The position numbers and the translations under genes are program-made. DNA of 45,468 nt from Prevotella sp. P2-180 (GTDB lineage Bacteria > Bacteroidota > Bacteroidia > Bacteroidales > Bacteroidaceae). The stretch is taken from NCBI RefSeq assembly GCF_002251435.1, contig NZ_NPJI01000088.1, forward strand, positions 1 through 45,468, in the 5' to 3' direction. Each line of letters begins with the position of its first letter. Within the stretch, counting starts at the first letter, position 1. Shown one piece after another: positions 32,713 through 40,975 of this stretch. Below the pieces are notes generated by a model. That model saw only the letters and a program-made list of their open reading frames with translations. It did no database searches and had not been told where the DNA came from.

Positions 32713-34257
32713 ATGGAAAGACTTTTGAAACTTTATGAGCATTGGGCAGGAGAACAACCTGCCAACATAGCTAAGATGGAAGGGGCTGGAAGCAACCGCG
32801 AATACTATCGCATCACGGCCATCGACGGCTCCACCGTAGTAGGCGTGGTAGGCACAAGCCGCGACGAAAACCATGCCTTCATCTATCTTAGCAATCATTT
32901 TACGTCAAGAAAACTGCCGGTGCCAAAGGTCATTGCCGTCAGCGACGACCAGATGTGCTATCTGCAGACCGACCTCGGCTCCACGTCGCTCTTTGACGCC
33001 ATTGCTGGCGGACGCAATGCTGGCGGACGATATACACTAAGCGAGAAGGAACTTCTTGTGAGAACAATACGCGAACTGCCGAATATTCAGATTAGGGGAG
33101 CACGGGGACTCGACTTCGCCAACTGCTATCCACAGGCAGAGTTCGACACCAACAGTGTGCTCTTCGACCTCAACTATTTCAAGTATTGCTTTCTTAAGCC
33201 CACAGGCCTCGACTTCCACGAACTCAAACTCGAAGCCAACTTCCATCTATTTGCAAAAGACCTCACCGCAGAGAAATGCGAGAGCTTTATGTATCGTGAC
33301 TTCCAAGCCCGCAACGTTATGCTCGACACTGAAGGCAAACCGATGTTCATCGACTTCCAAGGCGGACGAAAAGGACCATACTACTACGACCTCGCTTCCT
33401 TCCTCTGGCAGGCATCGGCAAAATACCCCAACAAGCTGCGCCGCGAACTGGTGTACGAATACTACAACTCGCTTAAACATTATACCGAAGTGCCGTCGAC
33501 GCGGCATTTTGTGCAGCGACTGAGCCTCTTCGTCCTCTTTCGCACGCTTCAGGTACTTGGCGCTTACGGATTCCGAGGGTATTACGAGAAGAAAAAACAC
33601 TTCGTCGACTCCATTCCGCCGGCAATACAAAACCTGCGCGAGCTTCTCCAACTCAACATCTTCCCCTATCCATATCTCATGGACATGCTAAGGAGACTTA
33701 CCGAGATGCCGCAGTTCGCACGCATAGAACAAGCCGCCGTCAACCGTGCTGATGGCTTCAAGGTGGCAGAGAAAAACGTCTATAAGGCTCATCCGCAAGA
33801 CGGACCCGCCACCTTCTCGAAGTACGACGGCAGCGGACCCCTCGTAGTGCGTGTCTACAGCTTCTCCTACAGGAAGGGAATACCCGACGACTCCTCGGGC
33901 AATGGCGGTGGCTACGTGTTCGACTGCCGTAGCACTCACAATCCCGGACGATACGAACCATACAAGAAACTCACCGGGCTCGACGAACCCGTGATACGCT
34001 TCCTTGAAGACGACGGTGAGATCACCACCTTCCTCGACAGTGTGTATAAGTTGGCCGACGCACATGTTCGTCGCTATATCCAGCGCGGGTTCACCTCCCT
34101 TATGTTCTGCTTCGGCTGCACAGGAGGACAGCACCGCAGTGTCTACAGCGCACAACACCTCGGCGAACACATACACCGCAAGTTTGGCGTAAAGGTAGAG
34201 ATAATCCACAGAGAACAGGGGATCCATTTTGAGCTTGATGCTCAAAATGGAAATTAA
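32713..34257 (+). CDS. Amino-sugar-kinase-like (APH fold) domain fused to a RapZ C-terminal domain
   Basis: A 514-residue two-domain protein. Residues about 1-340 form an aminoglycoside-phosphotransferase-type kinase related to AmgK (anomeric MurNAc/GlcNAc kinase), with G-A-G-S-N-R-E-Y-Y, the catalytic Y-R-D-F-Q-A-R-N near 192 and I-D-F-Q-G-G near 211. Residues about 375-510 are a RapZ C-terminal domain with Y-V-F-D, N-P, T-G-L-D-x-P-V and G-C-T-G-G-Q-H-R-S-V. In E. coli this last loop binds glucosamine-6-phosphate. The E. coli P-loop N-terminal domain is absent. A MurU-like gene follows. A perfect 11-bp hairpin (34224-34250) lies in the last codons. Function is inferred: amino-sugar phosphorylation coupled to sensing. 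Confidence 0.85.
   Translation: MERLLKLYEHWAGEQPANIAKMEGAGSNREYYRITAIDGSTVVGVVGTSRDENHAFIYLSNHFTSRKLPVPKVIAVSDDQMCYLQTDLGSTSLFDAIAGGRNAGGRYTLSEKELLVRTIRELPNIQIRGARGLDFANCYPQAEFDTNSVLFDLNYFKYCFLKPTGLDFHELKLEANFHLFAKDLTAEKCESFMYRDFQARNVMLDTEGKPMFIDFQGGRKGPYYYDLASFLWQASAKYPNKLRRELVYEYYNSLKHYTEVPSTRHFVQRLSLFVLFRTLQVLGAYGFRGYYEKKKHFVDSIPPAIQNLRELLQLNIFPYPYLMDMLRRLTEMPQFARIEQAAVNRADGFKVAEKNVYKAHPQDGPATFSKYDGSGPLVVRVYSFSYRKGIPDDSSGNGGGYVFDCRSTHNPGRYEPYKKLTGLDEPVIRFLEDDGEITTFLDSVYKLADAHVRRYIQRGFTSLMFCFGCTGGQHRSVYSAQHLGEHIHRKFGVKVEIIHREQGIHFELDAQNGN
34224..34250 (+). repeat. Perfect 11-bp hairpin at the 3' end of the fusion gene
   Basis: CCATTTTGAGC at 34224-34234 and GCTCAAAATGG at 34240-34250 flank a 5-nt loop, inside the last codons and immediately before the stop and the AATTAAAR repeats. 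The downstream flank is A-rich, so it does not look like a plus-strand terminator. Confidence 0.85.
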
Positions 34258-34283
34258 AAAATTAAAGAATTAAAAAATTAAAG
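34252..34283. repeat. Four tandem copies of AATTAAA(A/G)
   Basis: Four 8-bp units overlap the stop codon of the fusion gene (TAA 34255-34257). Period and TTAA core match the GAGTTAAG tracts elsewhere in the window. More diffuse AT repeats continue to 34435. Confidence 0.85.
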
Positions 34284-34335
34284 ACCATGGCGGCGACAAT
34301 GAAAAAAATTAAAGATTTAAAAAATTAAAGACGGA

Positions 34336-34428
34336 GCCAATGAACTTTAATTTTTAATCTTTTAATGTTTTAATTTAAACACCTTGCGCCAATGAACTTT
34401 AATTTTTAATGTTTTAATGTTTTAATTT
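34336..34428. repeat. Two 41-bp direct copies with inverted TTAAT units
   Basis: The stretch at 34336-34376 is repeated at 34388-34428 with one substitution, period 52 bp. Each begins GCCAATGAACTTTAA and continues with TTTTTAAT/GTTTTAAT units, which are the complement of the AATTAAAR repeats just upstream. The whole block 34252-34430 can therefore fold as a long AT-rich hairpin. Confidence 0.85.
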
Positions 34429-34447
34429 CAAAATAGAATATTTTGAC

Positions 34448-35191
34448 ATGAGACAGGCAATGATATTTGCAGCGGGACTTGGAACCAGGCTGCGCCCTAT
34501 AACAGACACGATGCCAAAGGCACTGGTGAGGGTAGGGGGAGAACCTCTTCTCCATCGGGTCGTCATGAAACTCAAGGACGCTGGCTTTGAGCGCATAGTG
34601 GTCAACGTACATCACTTTGCCAACCAAATCGTCGACTATCTCAAAGCCAACAACAACTTTGGCCTCGACATAAGGATTAGCGACGAGACAGACTGTCTGC
34701 TCGACACTGGCGGCGGCATACGCAAGGCAGCCCCGCTGTTCGACCCCTCCTCGCCCATCCTTATACACAATGTCGATATACTGAGCAACATCGACCTTGC
34801 CGACCTCTACAACAAGTCGCAAGACAACGATGCCACACTGCTCGTCAGCCAGCGTGACACATCACGCTATCTCGTTTTCGCCGACGACATGCAACTCGCC
34901 GGATGGAAAAACATCAAGACAGGAGAGACAAAAGGCCCGATAGCATCTCTCCCACTCAACTCCTCGCCCCACACCTTCACCCAATATGCCTTCTCAGGCA
35001 TCCACGTTTTCTCGCCTCACCTGTTCCCTCTCATGACAGAGTGGCAGGAGAAGTTCGGCATCATCGACTTCTATCTAAAGGCTTGCAATCACAGCAGGGT
35101 GAGGGGAATAGTGAAGGATGGCTTGCAGCTGCTCGACGTGGGTAAGCTCGACAGCCTTGAAAAAGCAGAGAAATTCATTAACAACAAATAA
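34448..35191 (+). CDS. MurU-like sugar-1-phosphate nucleotidyltransferase
   Basis: A 247-residue NTP-transferase with the signature F-A-A-G-L-G-T-R-L-R-P-I-T-D at about 7-20, P-K-A-L-V, V-N-V-H-H-F-A, L-D-T-G-G-G-I and the metal-binding H-N-V-D near 103. Length and motifs fit MurNAc-1-phosphate uridylyltransferase MurU and related mannose-1-phosphate guanylyltransferases. The kinase-RapZ fusion gene directly upstream resembles AmgK, the normal partner of MurU in recycling MurNAc to UDP-MurNAc, which favours the MurU reading. The exact sugar is not proven. Confidence 0.75.
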   Translation: MRQAMIFAAGLGTRLRPITDTMPKALVRVGGEPLLHRVVMKLKDAGFERIVVNVHHFANQIVDYLKANNNFGLDIRISDETDCLLDTGGGIRKAAPLFDPSSPILIHNVDILSNIDLADLYNKSQDNDATLLVSQRDTSRYLVFADDMQLAGWKNIKTGETKGPIASLPLNSSPHTFTQYAFSGIHVFSPHLFPLMTEWQEKFGIIDFYLKACNHSRVRGIVKDGLQLLDVGKLDSLEKAEKFINNK

Positions 35192-35209
35192 TAAAAAAAA
35201 GAAAGAAAC

Positions 35210-36856
35210 ATGCAACAGAAGATTATCATTCTCGACTTCGGATCGCAGACGACACAGCTCATAGGTCGCCGCGTTCGCGAACTTGACACCTTCTGCGAGA
35301 TTCTTCCCTACAACAAGTTTCCGAAAGACGACCCATCGGTGATCGGAGTAATTCTGAGCGGATCGCCTTATTCGGTCCACGACCCGGAGGCTTTCAAGGT
35401 CGATCTGAGCCAGTTTGTAGGACGTCTGCCGGTGCTCGGCATCTGCTACGGAGCACAGTTCATCTCCCACACCCTCGGAGGAAAAGTGGAGAAGGCTGAC
35501 TCGCGCGAGTATGGACGTGCCCACCTGAAGACAGTAAACGTGGAGAATCCGCTCTTCAAGGGCTTTGAGCAGAACTCACAGGTATGGATGAGCCATGGCG
35601 ACACCATCACAGCCATACCTGAAGGCTTTGAGTGCATTGCGTCGACAGAAGACGTCCGCTTTGCCGCTTATGCTGCCGACGGTGCCACAGTAAGCAAGCT
35701 GCCCGAAGCCAATGGCGACAAGGGCATCTGGGCAGTTCAGTTCCATCCGGAAGTGTTCCACACCGTACAAGGCACCCAGCTGCTGAAGAATTTCGTTGTA
35801 GACATCTGCGGCTCCACACAGAGCTGGAGCGCAGCGTCGTTTGTCGACACCACCGTGGCAGAACTCAAGGCCCAGGTGGGCGACGACCGCGTCATTCTCG
35901 GACTCTCAGGAGGAGTAGACTCTTCAGTGGCAGCCGTGCTTCTCAACCGTGCCATCGGCAACAACCTCACCTGTATCTTTGTCGACCATGGCATGTTGCG
36001 CAAAAACGAGTTCCGCGACGTGATGCACGACTACGAGTGTCTGGGCTTGAACGTCATCGGCGTCGATGCGTCAGAAAAATTCTTTGCCGACCTTGCCGGA
36101 GTTACCGACCCCGAGCAGAAGCGTAAGATCATTGGCCGCGACTTTGTGGAAGTGTTCAACGCCGAGGCGAAGAAGATCACCGGAGCAAAATGGTTAGCCC
36201 AGGGCACCATCTATCCCGACCGCATCGAGAGCCTAAACATCACCGGAAAGGTGATAAAGAGCCATCATAACGTAGGCGGACTGCCTAAGGAGATGCATCT
36301 CCAGCTCTGCGAACCTCTGAAGTGGTTGTTCAAAGACGAGGTGCGCCGTGTGGGACGCCAGCTCGGCATGCCCGAACATCTCATCACCCGCCATCCCTTC
36401 CCCGGTCCCGGTCTTGCAGTGCGCATCCTTGGCGACATTACTCCCGAGAAGGTACGCATTCTACAGGATGCCGACGACATCTACATCCGCGGACTGCGCG
36501 ACTACAAGGTACGTCTCTCTGGCGAGGATGCCCGCAAGGTGTTAGCCGCCGGAGTGCCCGCCGCAATGACCGACGGCGAGATCGAGGTAAGCCTCTACGA
36601 CCAGATATGGCAAGCAGGCACAGTCTTGCTCTCCACCGTGCGCAGTGTAGGAGTCATGGGCGATGAGCGCACCTACGAGCATCCCGTAGCCCTCCGAGCC
36701 GTCACCTCCACCGACGCCATGACCGCCGACTGGGCCCATCTTCCCTACGACTTCATGGCAAAGGTATCCAACGAGATAATAAACAAGGTAAAAGGAGTCA
36801 ACCGAGTCTGCTACGACATCTCCTCCAAACCACCTTCCACAATTGAGTGGGAATAA
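35210..36856 (+). CDS. guaA: GMP synthase (glutamine-hydrolysing)
   Basis: A 548-residue two-domain enzyme converting XMP to GMP. The class I glutaminase domain has G-I-C-Y-G-A-Q with the nucleophile Cys and H-P-E-V. The ATP-pyrophosphatase domain has L-S-G-G-V-D-S-S, and the dimerisation domain ends [16 protein letters not shown]. It is longer than the usual 510-525 residues. The extra length is an insert of roughly 28 residues after G-L-R-D-Y (about 433-461), before L-Y-D-Q-I-W. It is 18 bp after the MurU-like gene and probably cotranscribed. Confidence 0.95.
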   Translation: MQQKIIILDFGSQTTQLIGRRVRELDTFCEILPYNKFPKDDPSVIGVILSGSPYSVHDPEAFKVDLSQFVGRLPVLGICYGAQFISHTLGGKVEKADSREYGRAHLKTVNVENPLFKGFEQNSQVWMSHGDTITAIPEGFECIASTEDVRFAAYAADGATVSKLPEANGDKGIWAVQFHPEVFHTVQGTQLLKNFVVDICGSTQSWSAASFVDTTVAELKAQVGDDRVILGLSGGVDSSVAAVLLNRAIGNNLTCIFVDHGMLRKNEFRDVMHDYECLGLNVIGVDASEKFFADLAGVTDPEQKRKIIGRDFVEVFNAEAKKITGAKWLAQGTIYPDRIESLNITGKVIKSHHNVGGLPKEMHLQLCEPLKWLFKDEVRRVGRQLGMPEHLITRHPFPGPGLAVRILGDITPEKVRILQDADDIYIRGLRDYKVRLSGEDARKVLAAGVPAAMTDGEIEVSLYDQIWQAGTVLLSTVRSVGVMGDERTYEHPVALRAVTSTDAMTADWAHLPYDFMAKVSNEIINKVKGVNRVCYDISSKPPSTIEWE

Positions 36857-36867
36857 CCCATATAGTT

Positions 36868-36911
36868 AGACCACCATCCGAATTCCTTTTAAGAGGTGCG
36901 GATGGTGGTCT
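36868..36911. terminator. Terminator between guaA and the GH51 gene
   Basis: Perfect 13-bp inverted repeat, AGACCACCATCCG at 36868-36880 and CGGATGGTGGTCT at 36899-36911, 11 bp after the guaA stop and 22 bp from the convergent GH51 stop. It can stop both. Confidence 0.8.
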
Positions 36912-36933
36912 TCTCTGTCTGTAATTTTATGAA

Positions 36934-39327
36934 TTACTTCTTACTAATACGGAATACCGTAACAGAGTTTGCAGGGAACTTATGTACTAAATGATTGCCA
37001 TTGATACGTACCTGCTCCTTGTGTGGAACAACTTTAGTAGGAGCATCCAGGCTGTTTTCATCAAGACTACTTCCAGAAGAAAGGACTGTTGCCTCTGCCA
37101 GATCAGCCACCTTTCCGATTCCATTGAGCAGAACCTTTGTGGTAAGATCTTTATTACCGGCATTCACAACCTTGACAATAATGTCACCCGACTTTTCGTC
37201 TTTTTGTGCACTGGCACAAACTGTCTTTCTGTTTATATCAGTAAGCGAAGCCTGCTGCACCAATTTGCCATCAATATATCCCTTAACCGTAAGAGGGGAT
37301 ACTTCCAGACGTATGTTATACCAACGTCCTGGCTCGATTGAATAGTTGATGCTATGAGAATCCATGATCGTCTGCATCTGATTGATGGAATTGCTATAAC
37401 CACCAATGTCCCAACGAGTACGATTGTTTATTCCCTTCTGATGATGGAAGTATATCTGGAAACCATTTTCACCCGACAACTTACGAGCTTTCAAAGTAAC
37501 AACATACTCTCGCCAATTGTCATTGCCAACAAAAGCAGTAACTTCTGTTGCCAAAGAGTTTTGACTAAGCACACCATTGCTAACTGTCCATTCTCCATCA
37601 CCCAGCATTTCCCAATCATCAATACTAGATGAGAAATTATTTTGATACAGCACTTTGCCCTTTGGCGTAGTAACCTTCAAGTCCTTAAACTCCGCACTAT
37701 TCTTCCAAGTACCCAGACCAATGCCACCTGAACTAGATGGAATATCCACAAGTGGACTTCCCGTCACAGAAACAGGCAGCGTAACTGTGCCCTGATTCTC
37801 AGCAAACATCTGCTGTACATAATAGCTAGGCAGACCATACCAACGATGGTTATCATAATTAATCAAGTTGATTGGCCAACGCTGATGCTCCACATTGCAG
37901 AACAAAGGAGCGTATGCAGCCATAGCCACCAAATCGGAATTGCGCTCCAATCCCGTCATAAATGCAGCTTCACCAATGGCACCTCTGAGGTTACCCTTTC
38001 CACATTGACTAGTTACGGCATACTCACCAATAAACACTTTTTCTCCTCCACGCTTGCGATTGTCATATTTATTGGCATTGAGTATGAACCAATCTGGCGT
38101 ATTATAATAATGCTCGTCAATCATCGCATGAGAAGGAGTTGAAGGATGTGAGCCACTCCAGTCGTTAGAGATGATTTGCATTTCTGGAAAACGAGTCTTG
38201 ATGGCATTGGCTATCAACTCGAAATTCTTGAAATAGACACTACCAAAGTTCTCATTTCCCACTTCTATATATTTTAGTTTGAAAGGTGCAGGATGACCAT
38301 TGCGAGCTCTGGCTGCTCCCCATACGCTCGTTACTGGACCGTTGGCATACTCAATGGCATCAAGCGCATCTTGAATCCACTGGTCTATCTCATCGGACGG
38401 TATTGTCTCCTTGTGTGAGACTCCAGCATTAATACAGAACAACGGTTCTGCGCCAAGGTCTTCAGCCAACTGCAAGTATTCATGATATCCTATGCCATGA
38501 GTTGCTGTATATCCCCATAAATTCCATAAAGGTATGCGACTGTCGATCTTACCGATGGTATTCTTCCATTGATAACGCTGAGAAATTTCCTCTCCTTCTA
38601 CCCAGCAACCACCAGGAAAACGCAAGAAGGTAGGATGAAGATTGTCCAAGGCTTCACCCAGGTCTTTCCTCACACCGCTCTTTCCCCATCGTTTCTGAGG
38701 AATAAGGCTAATCATATCCATACACACCTCGCCTTTTCCGTTGCCTTCAATGACAAGTTGTGCATTGGTACTTGCTTCCGTAGGAATCAATGTGGCTTTC
38801 GTATATTTCCAAACACCTGTTACATCAGAGATGTCAGTTTCTGCCAACACGTTGTCACCAACAACTATCTTGGCTTTCATCTTTCCTTGATAAGAGTTAG
38901 GAGTGCGCAAAGCAATAGAGAAGTCATATTTCTCTCCTTTCTCCACATTCATGCCCCAGTAGCCATCATTAGAAAGCGTAAAATCACCTTGCGCATCAAC
39001 ATTCAAAAACTGTCGGTTTCTGGCGTTGAGAGGAACTGCTGGATTTTTCGCATTAGAAAGGTCAGCCTTTCTCACTTTGGCTTCGCCTTGCAAAGAGCGG
39101 AATTGCCAAAAACATAACGAATCCGCATCCTCAAAAGAGCGATTGCGCACCAACTCAGGGTAAAGACCTCCATCCACAGAAAGATTGATATCCTCTAAGA
39201 AAATACCAAAAAGTGTAGGAGAAACTGCATGTAAAGGCTTGTTTACATCGATTGTTATCGTTGCTTTTTGAGCAGCAGCCGTCATTGCCATCAAGACAAA
39301 ACTGGAAAAAAGTGTCTTTTTTATCAT
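36934..39327 (-). CDS. Alpha-L-arabinofuranosidase, GH51 family
   Basis: A 797-residue exported enzyme. After the signal peptide (about 1-19) come a G-I-F-L-E-D-I-N-L-S-V-D-G-G-L-Y block, a carbohydrate-binding-like insert (about 85-205), the TIM-barrel core with acid/base Glu in E-V-G-N-E-N (near 360) and nucleophile Glu in F-I-G-E-Y (near 436), and a C-terminal beta region containing a LamG/DUF1080-like insert (about 530-720). It removes arabinofuranosyl side chains from plant polysaccharides such as arabinan or arabinoxylan. No SusC/SusD genes flank it, so it is a lone glycosidase. It looks more AT-rich than its left neighbours. Confidence 0.92.
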   Translation of the reverse strand: MIKKTLFSSFVLMAMTAAAQKATITIDVNKPLHAVSPTLFGIFLEDINLSVDGGLYPELVRNRSFEDADSLCFWQFRSLQGEAKVRKADLSNAKNPAVPLNARNRQFLNVDAQGDFTLSNDGYWGMNVEKGEKYDFSIALRTPNSYQGKMKAKIVVGDNVLAETDISDVTGVWKYTKATLIPTEASTNAQLVIEGNGKGEVCMDMISLIPQKRWGKSGVRKDLGEALDNLHPTFLRFPGGCWVEGEEISQRYQWKNTIGKIDSRIPLWNLWGYTATHGIGYHEYLQLAEDLGAEPLFCINAGVSHKETIPSDEIDQWIQDALDAIEYANGPVTSVWGAARARNGHPAPFKLKYIEVGNENFGSVYFKNFELIANAIKTRFPEMQIISNDWSGSHPSTPSHAMIDEHYYNTPDWFILNANKYDNRKRGGEKVFIGEYAVTSQCGKGNLRGAIGEAAFMTGLERNSDLVAMAAYAPLFCNVEHQRWPINLINYDNHRWYGLPSYYVQQMFAENQGTVTLPVSVTGSPLVDIPSSSGGIGLGTWKNSAEFKDLKVTTPKGKVLYQNNFSSSIDDWEMLGDGEWTVSNGVLSQNSLATEVTAFVGNDNWREYVVTLKARKLSGENGFQIYFHHQKGINNRTRWDIGGYSNSINQMQTIMDSHSINYSIEPGRWYNIRLEVSPLTVKGYIDGKLVQQASLTDINRKTVCASAQKDEKSGDIIVKVVNAGNKDLTTKVLLNGIGKVADLAEATVLSSGSSLDENSLDAPTKVVPHKEQVRINGNHLVHKFPANSVTVFRISKK

Positions 39328-39361
39328 TTTAAGAATATTTATAGTTAAAAATTGTTCTGTG

Positions 39362-39392
39362 CAAAGGTACTCATTTTACTTTGATTACCAAA
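39362..39392 (-). promoter_or_regulatory. Promoter of the GH51 gene
   Basis: Minus-strand TACCTTTG at 39362-39369 and TTTG at 39389-39392, 19 bp apart. The start codon is at 39327. Confidence 0.7.
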
Positions 39393-39424
39393 CAAATTTT
39401 AAGTTTTTGATATCTTTAGTATAT

Positions 39425-39458
39425 AAAAAGGCCGCCTTCATAGCTCTTAAAGGCGACC
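39425..39458 (-). terminator. Terminator of the HU-smalltalk unit
   Basis: On the minus strand, GGTCGCCTT (39458-39450) pairs with AAGGCGGCC (39438-39430) with one mismatch, followed by TTTTTA. It lies about 50 bp beyond the smalltalk stop. Confidence 0.75.
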
Positions 39459-39509
39459 ATATTGTTATCATATTTATTATAAGTTTCGCATTTACTCATG
39501 CTGCAGAAG

Positions 39510-39632
39510 TTAGAAGTACACATTGGCACCCATGCAGCTTGTCACTCCGAGAGTAGTTGCTATTGCCGACAGTGCGGCCACAATCAGCTGAAGTATCAGC
39601 TTCCAAGTATTCGTTTTATTAGTTGTACTCAT
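39510..39632 (-). CDS. 'Smalltalk'-type small membrane/lipoprotein-like peptide
   Basis: A 40-residue ORF reading MSTTNKTNTWKLI at the start, then a hydrophobic helix and the T-T-L-G-V-T-S-C-M motif. I recognise this as the Bacteroidales 'smalltalk protein' family, which is commonly encoded next to HU-related DNA-binding proteins as here. The T-S-C could act as a lipobox, but the N-terminus is atypical. Function unknown. The 39 bp between it and the HU gene contain 8-bp TTAA repeats. Confidence 0.7.
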   Translation of the reverse strand: MSTTNKTNTWKLILQLIVAALSAIATTLGVTSCMGANVYF

Positions 39633-39637
39633 AATCG

Positions 39638-39658
39638 TAATTTTTTAATTTTTTAATT
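39638..39658. repeat. Short 8-bp TTAA repeat between HU and smalltalk genes
   Basis: Two and a half units; on the transcribed (minus) strand they read AATTAAAA. This is the same unit and the same orientation relative to the preceding stop codon as at 34252. Confidence 0.7.
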
Positions 39659-39670
39659 CCCTCTGTAGGG

Positions 39671-40192
39671 TTACTGCCCGAGGTCGTCGCCACCGCTGCC
39701 GCTTCCGCCGGAACCGGCATCCTCACCTCCACTCGGATTCTCAGGGTCCTCAATCACGCCAGAGTCACTGGAGTTCACACGCTTCACCACCTTTCCGTTG
39801 CGGTCGTAGCAGGTGATGCTCACTGCGGTGTTCATCAGTTCCTTCTTCACGTCGCTAGAAGCTACGAAGATGATTTTTCGAGTGGTGATGAGGCTCGACG
39901 CCACCATGTTCACGTCCTCCACGCTCTTTGCGTTCAGACCGAATCGCATTGTTCCCAGTCCCGGCACCGGCACCGAATGGCCCTCAGTAGCCCAAGCCTT
40001 AATCACGTCGCCGCAAGCAGAGAACGCGGCTTGGAGAGCACCTTTTTGGATACCCGATCGAAGAGAAGCCTCCTCAATCATCTTGCTCTCAGAGAGAGAT
40101 GAATACTTTTCTGCGGCCATCTGGTAGACATACTTACCAGCCCTTGGGCCGACCATGAGCTTACGCTCTTGCGCTTTTACTTTAATTGTCAT
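39671..40192 (-). CDS. HU-related (HU-HIG type) DNA-binding protein
   Basis: A 173-residue protein. Residues about 1-125 form an HU/IHF-like domain (TIGR01201-type, as I recognise it) with A-E-K-Y-S-S-L-S-E, I-E-E-A-S-L-R-S-G-I-Q-K-G and V-P-V-P-G-L-G-T-M-R-F-G-L-N-A-K-S. The tail from about 140 is Gly/Ser/Asp-rich low complexity. These proteins bind DNA or act as nucleoid factors of unknown targets in Bacteroidetes. A 28-bp palindrome overlaps its promoter, suggesting self-regulation. Confidence 0.85.
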   Translation of the reverse strand: MTIKVKAQERKLMVGPRAGKYVYQMAAEKYSSLSESKMIEEASLRSGIQKGALQAAFSACGDVIKAWATEGHSVPVPGLGTMRFGLNAKSVEDVNMVASSLITTRKIIFVASSDVKKELMNTAVSITCYDRNGKVVKRVNSSDSGVIEDPENPSGGEDAGSGGSGSGGDDLGQ

Positions 40193-40238
40193 AACACTCT
40201 AATTTTTAAATTAAACAATAAATCTTTCTAATACGCTG

Positions 40239-40269
40239 CAAAGATACTACAATTTTTTTAATCATGCAA
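40239..40269 (-). promoter_or_regulatory. Promoter of the HU-smalltalk unit
   Basis: Minus-strand TATCTTTG at 40239-40246 (-7) and ATTG whose complement CAA is at 40267-40269 (-33), 20 bp apart. Confidence 0.65.
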
Positions 40270-40285
40270 TAAATTGCATGATTAA
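40258..40285. promoter_or_regulatory. 28-bp palindrome overlapping the HU promoter
   Basis: Perfect inverted repeat with 13-bp arms (TTAATCATGCAAT at 40258-40270, complement at 40273-40285) around a central AA. It covers the -33 element of the HU gene, so a bound dimer would block transcription. Confidence 0.7.
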
Positions 40286-40504
40286 TTTCCTTGCATTATG
40301 TTTATTTAACAAACACTTCCCTTTACACAATTTCTTCTACTGACAAATTTTTGCGCACCAATTATCGCGCAATTGCGAGTCAGTAGACGTGAGATTGTCT
40401 TTTCCTGTATAAGGTTTACTCTGATTTAACATTAATTTTATATTCGTTCGTCTTTTCTTGACTTTCCATCAGATGAATGTTGACTTACTTTTTCTTCGGT
40501 TATA

Positions 40505-40975
40505 TCAAAAAGTTCCATTCAAATATGCCTTTGTCTGAACGTAACTTGGTTCATAGTAGGCACTGCTATTATAGTTGTCTATCGTTTCGCAGATAGGAGA
40601 GGCATAGACGCTGATGATAGAATCTGCAAAGTTGCCTCCTGAAGGCGTAATTGAATCAACCAGTCGTGCATATACTTTTCCCATTTGGGTTTCTGATGGA
40701 ATCTTGTCTGTGAATCGGGGATTTATGGATGTTACATCAAAGTTTCCTGATTCAAGTGCATACTCTTCCTTCCAGTCAGCAACCACCTGCTCTGGGTTAA
40801 GACAATGCAATGTTCCTGCGATGGATAGCTGACGCTCTAGAGCCGCCTTACCTAACTTCTTTACAACATAGTTATTACGCTGATGAAGATGGCGTGCTGT
40901 GCGTTCTATCATATAGCATACAAAATAGAGATCATTGAAAGTTATCTCTTCGTCTGGGAAATAGATGTTGCTCAT
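40505..40975 (-). CDS. Conserved-looking protein of unknown function
   Basis: A 156-residue soluble protein with no signal peptide. It starts MSNIYFPDEEITFNDLYF and has a helical N-terminal half rich in Arg/His (CYMIERTARHLHQRNNYV) and a Tyr/Asn/Ser-rich C-terminus. I do not recognise a catalytic motif. I have a vague impression that similar proteins accompany DUF3990/DUF3791 genes in Bacteroides, but neither is present here. Codon use and the long clean frame support a real gene. Confidence 0.65.
   Translation of the reverse strand: MSNIYFPDEEITFNDLYFVCYMIERTARHLHQRNNYVVKKLGKAALERQLSIAGTLHCLNPEQVVADWKEEYALESGNFDVTSINPRFTDKIPSETQMGKVYARLVDSITPSGGNFADSIISVYASPICETIDNYNSSAYYEPSYVQTKAYLNGTF

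Larger units (their letters stand above)
40193..40504. other. Intergenic region with the HU promoter and palindrome
   Basis: This 312-bp AT-rich gap holds the HU promoter and a 28-bp palindrome on its left side. From about 40290 to 40500 I see no gene, repeat or clear hairpin. Confidence 0.5.
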
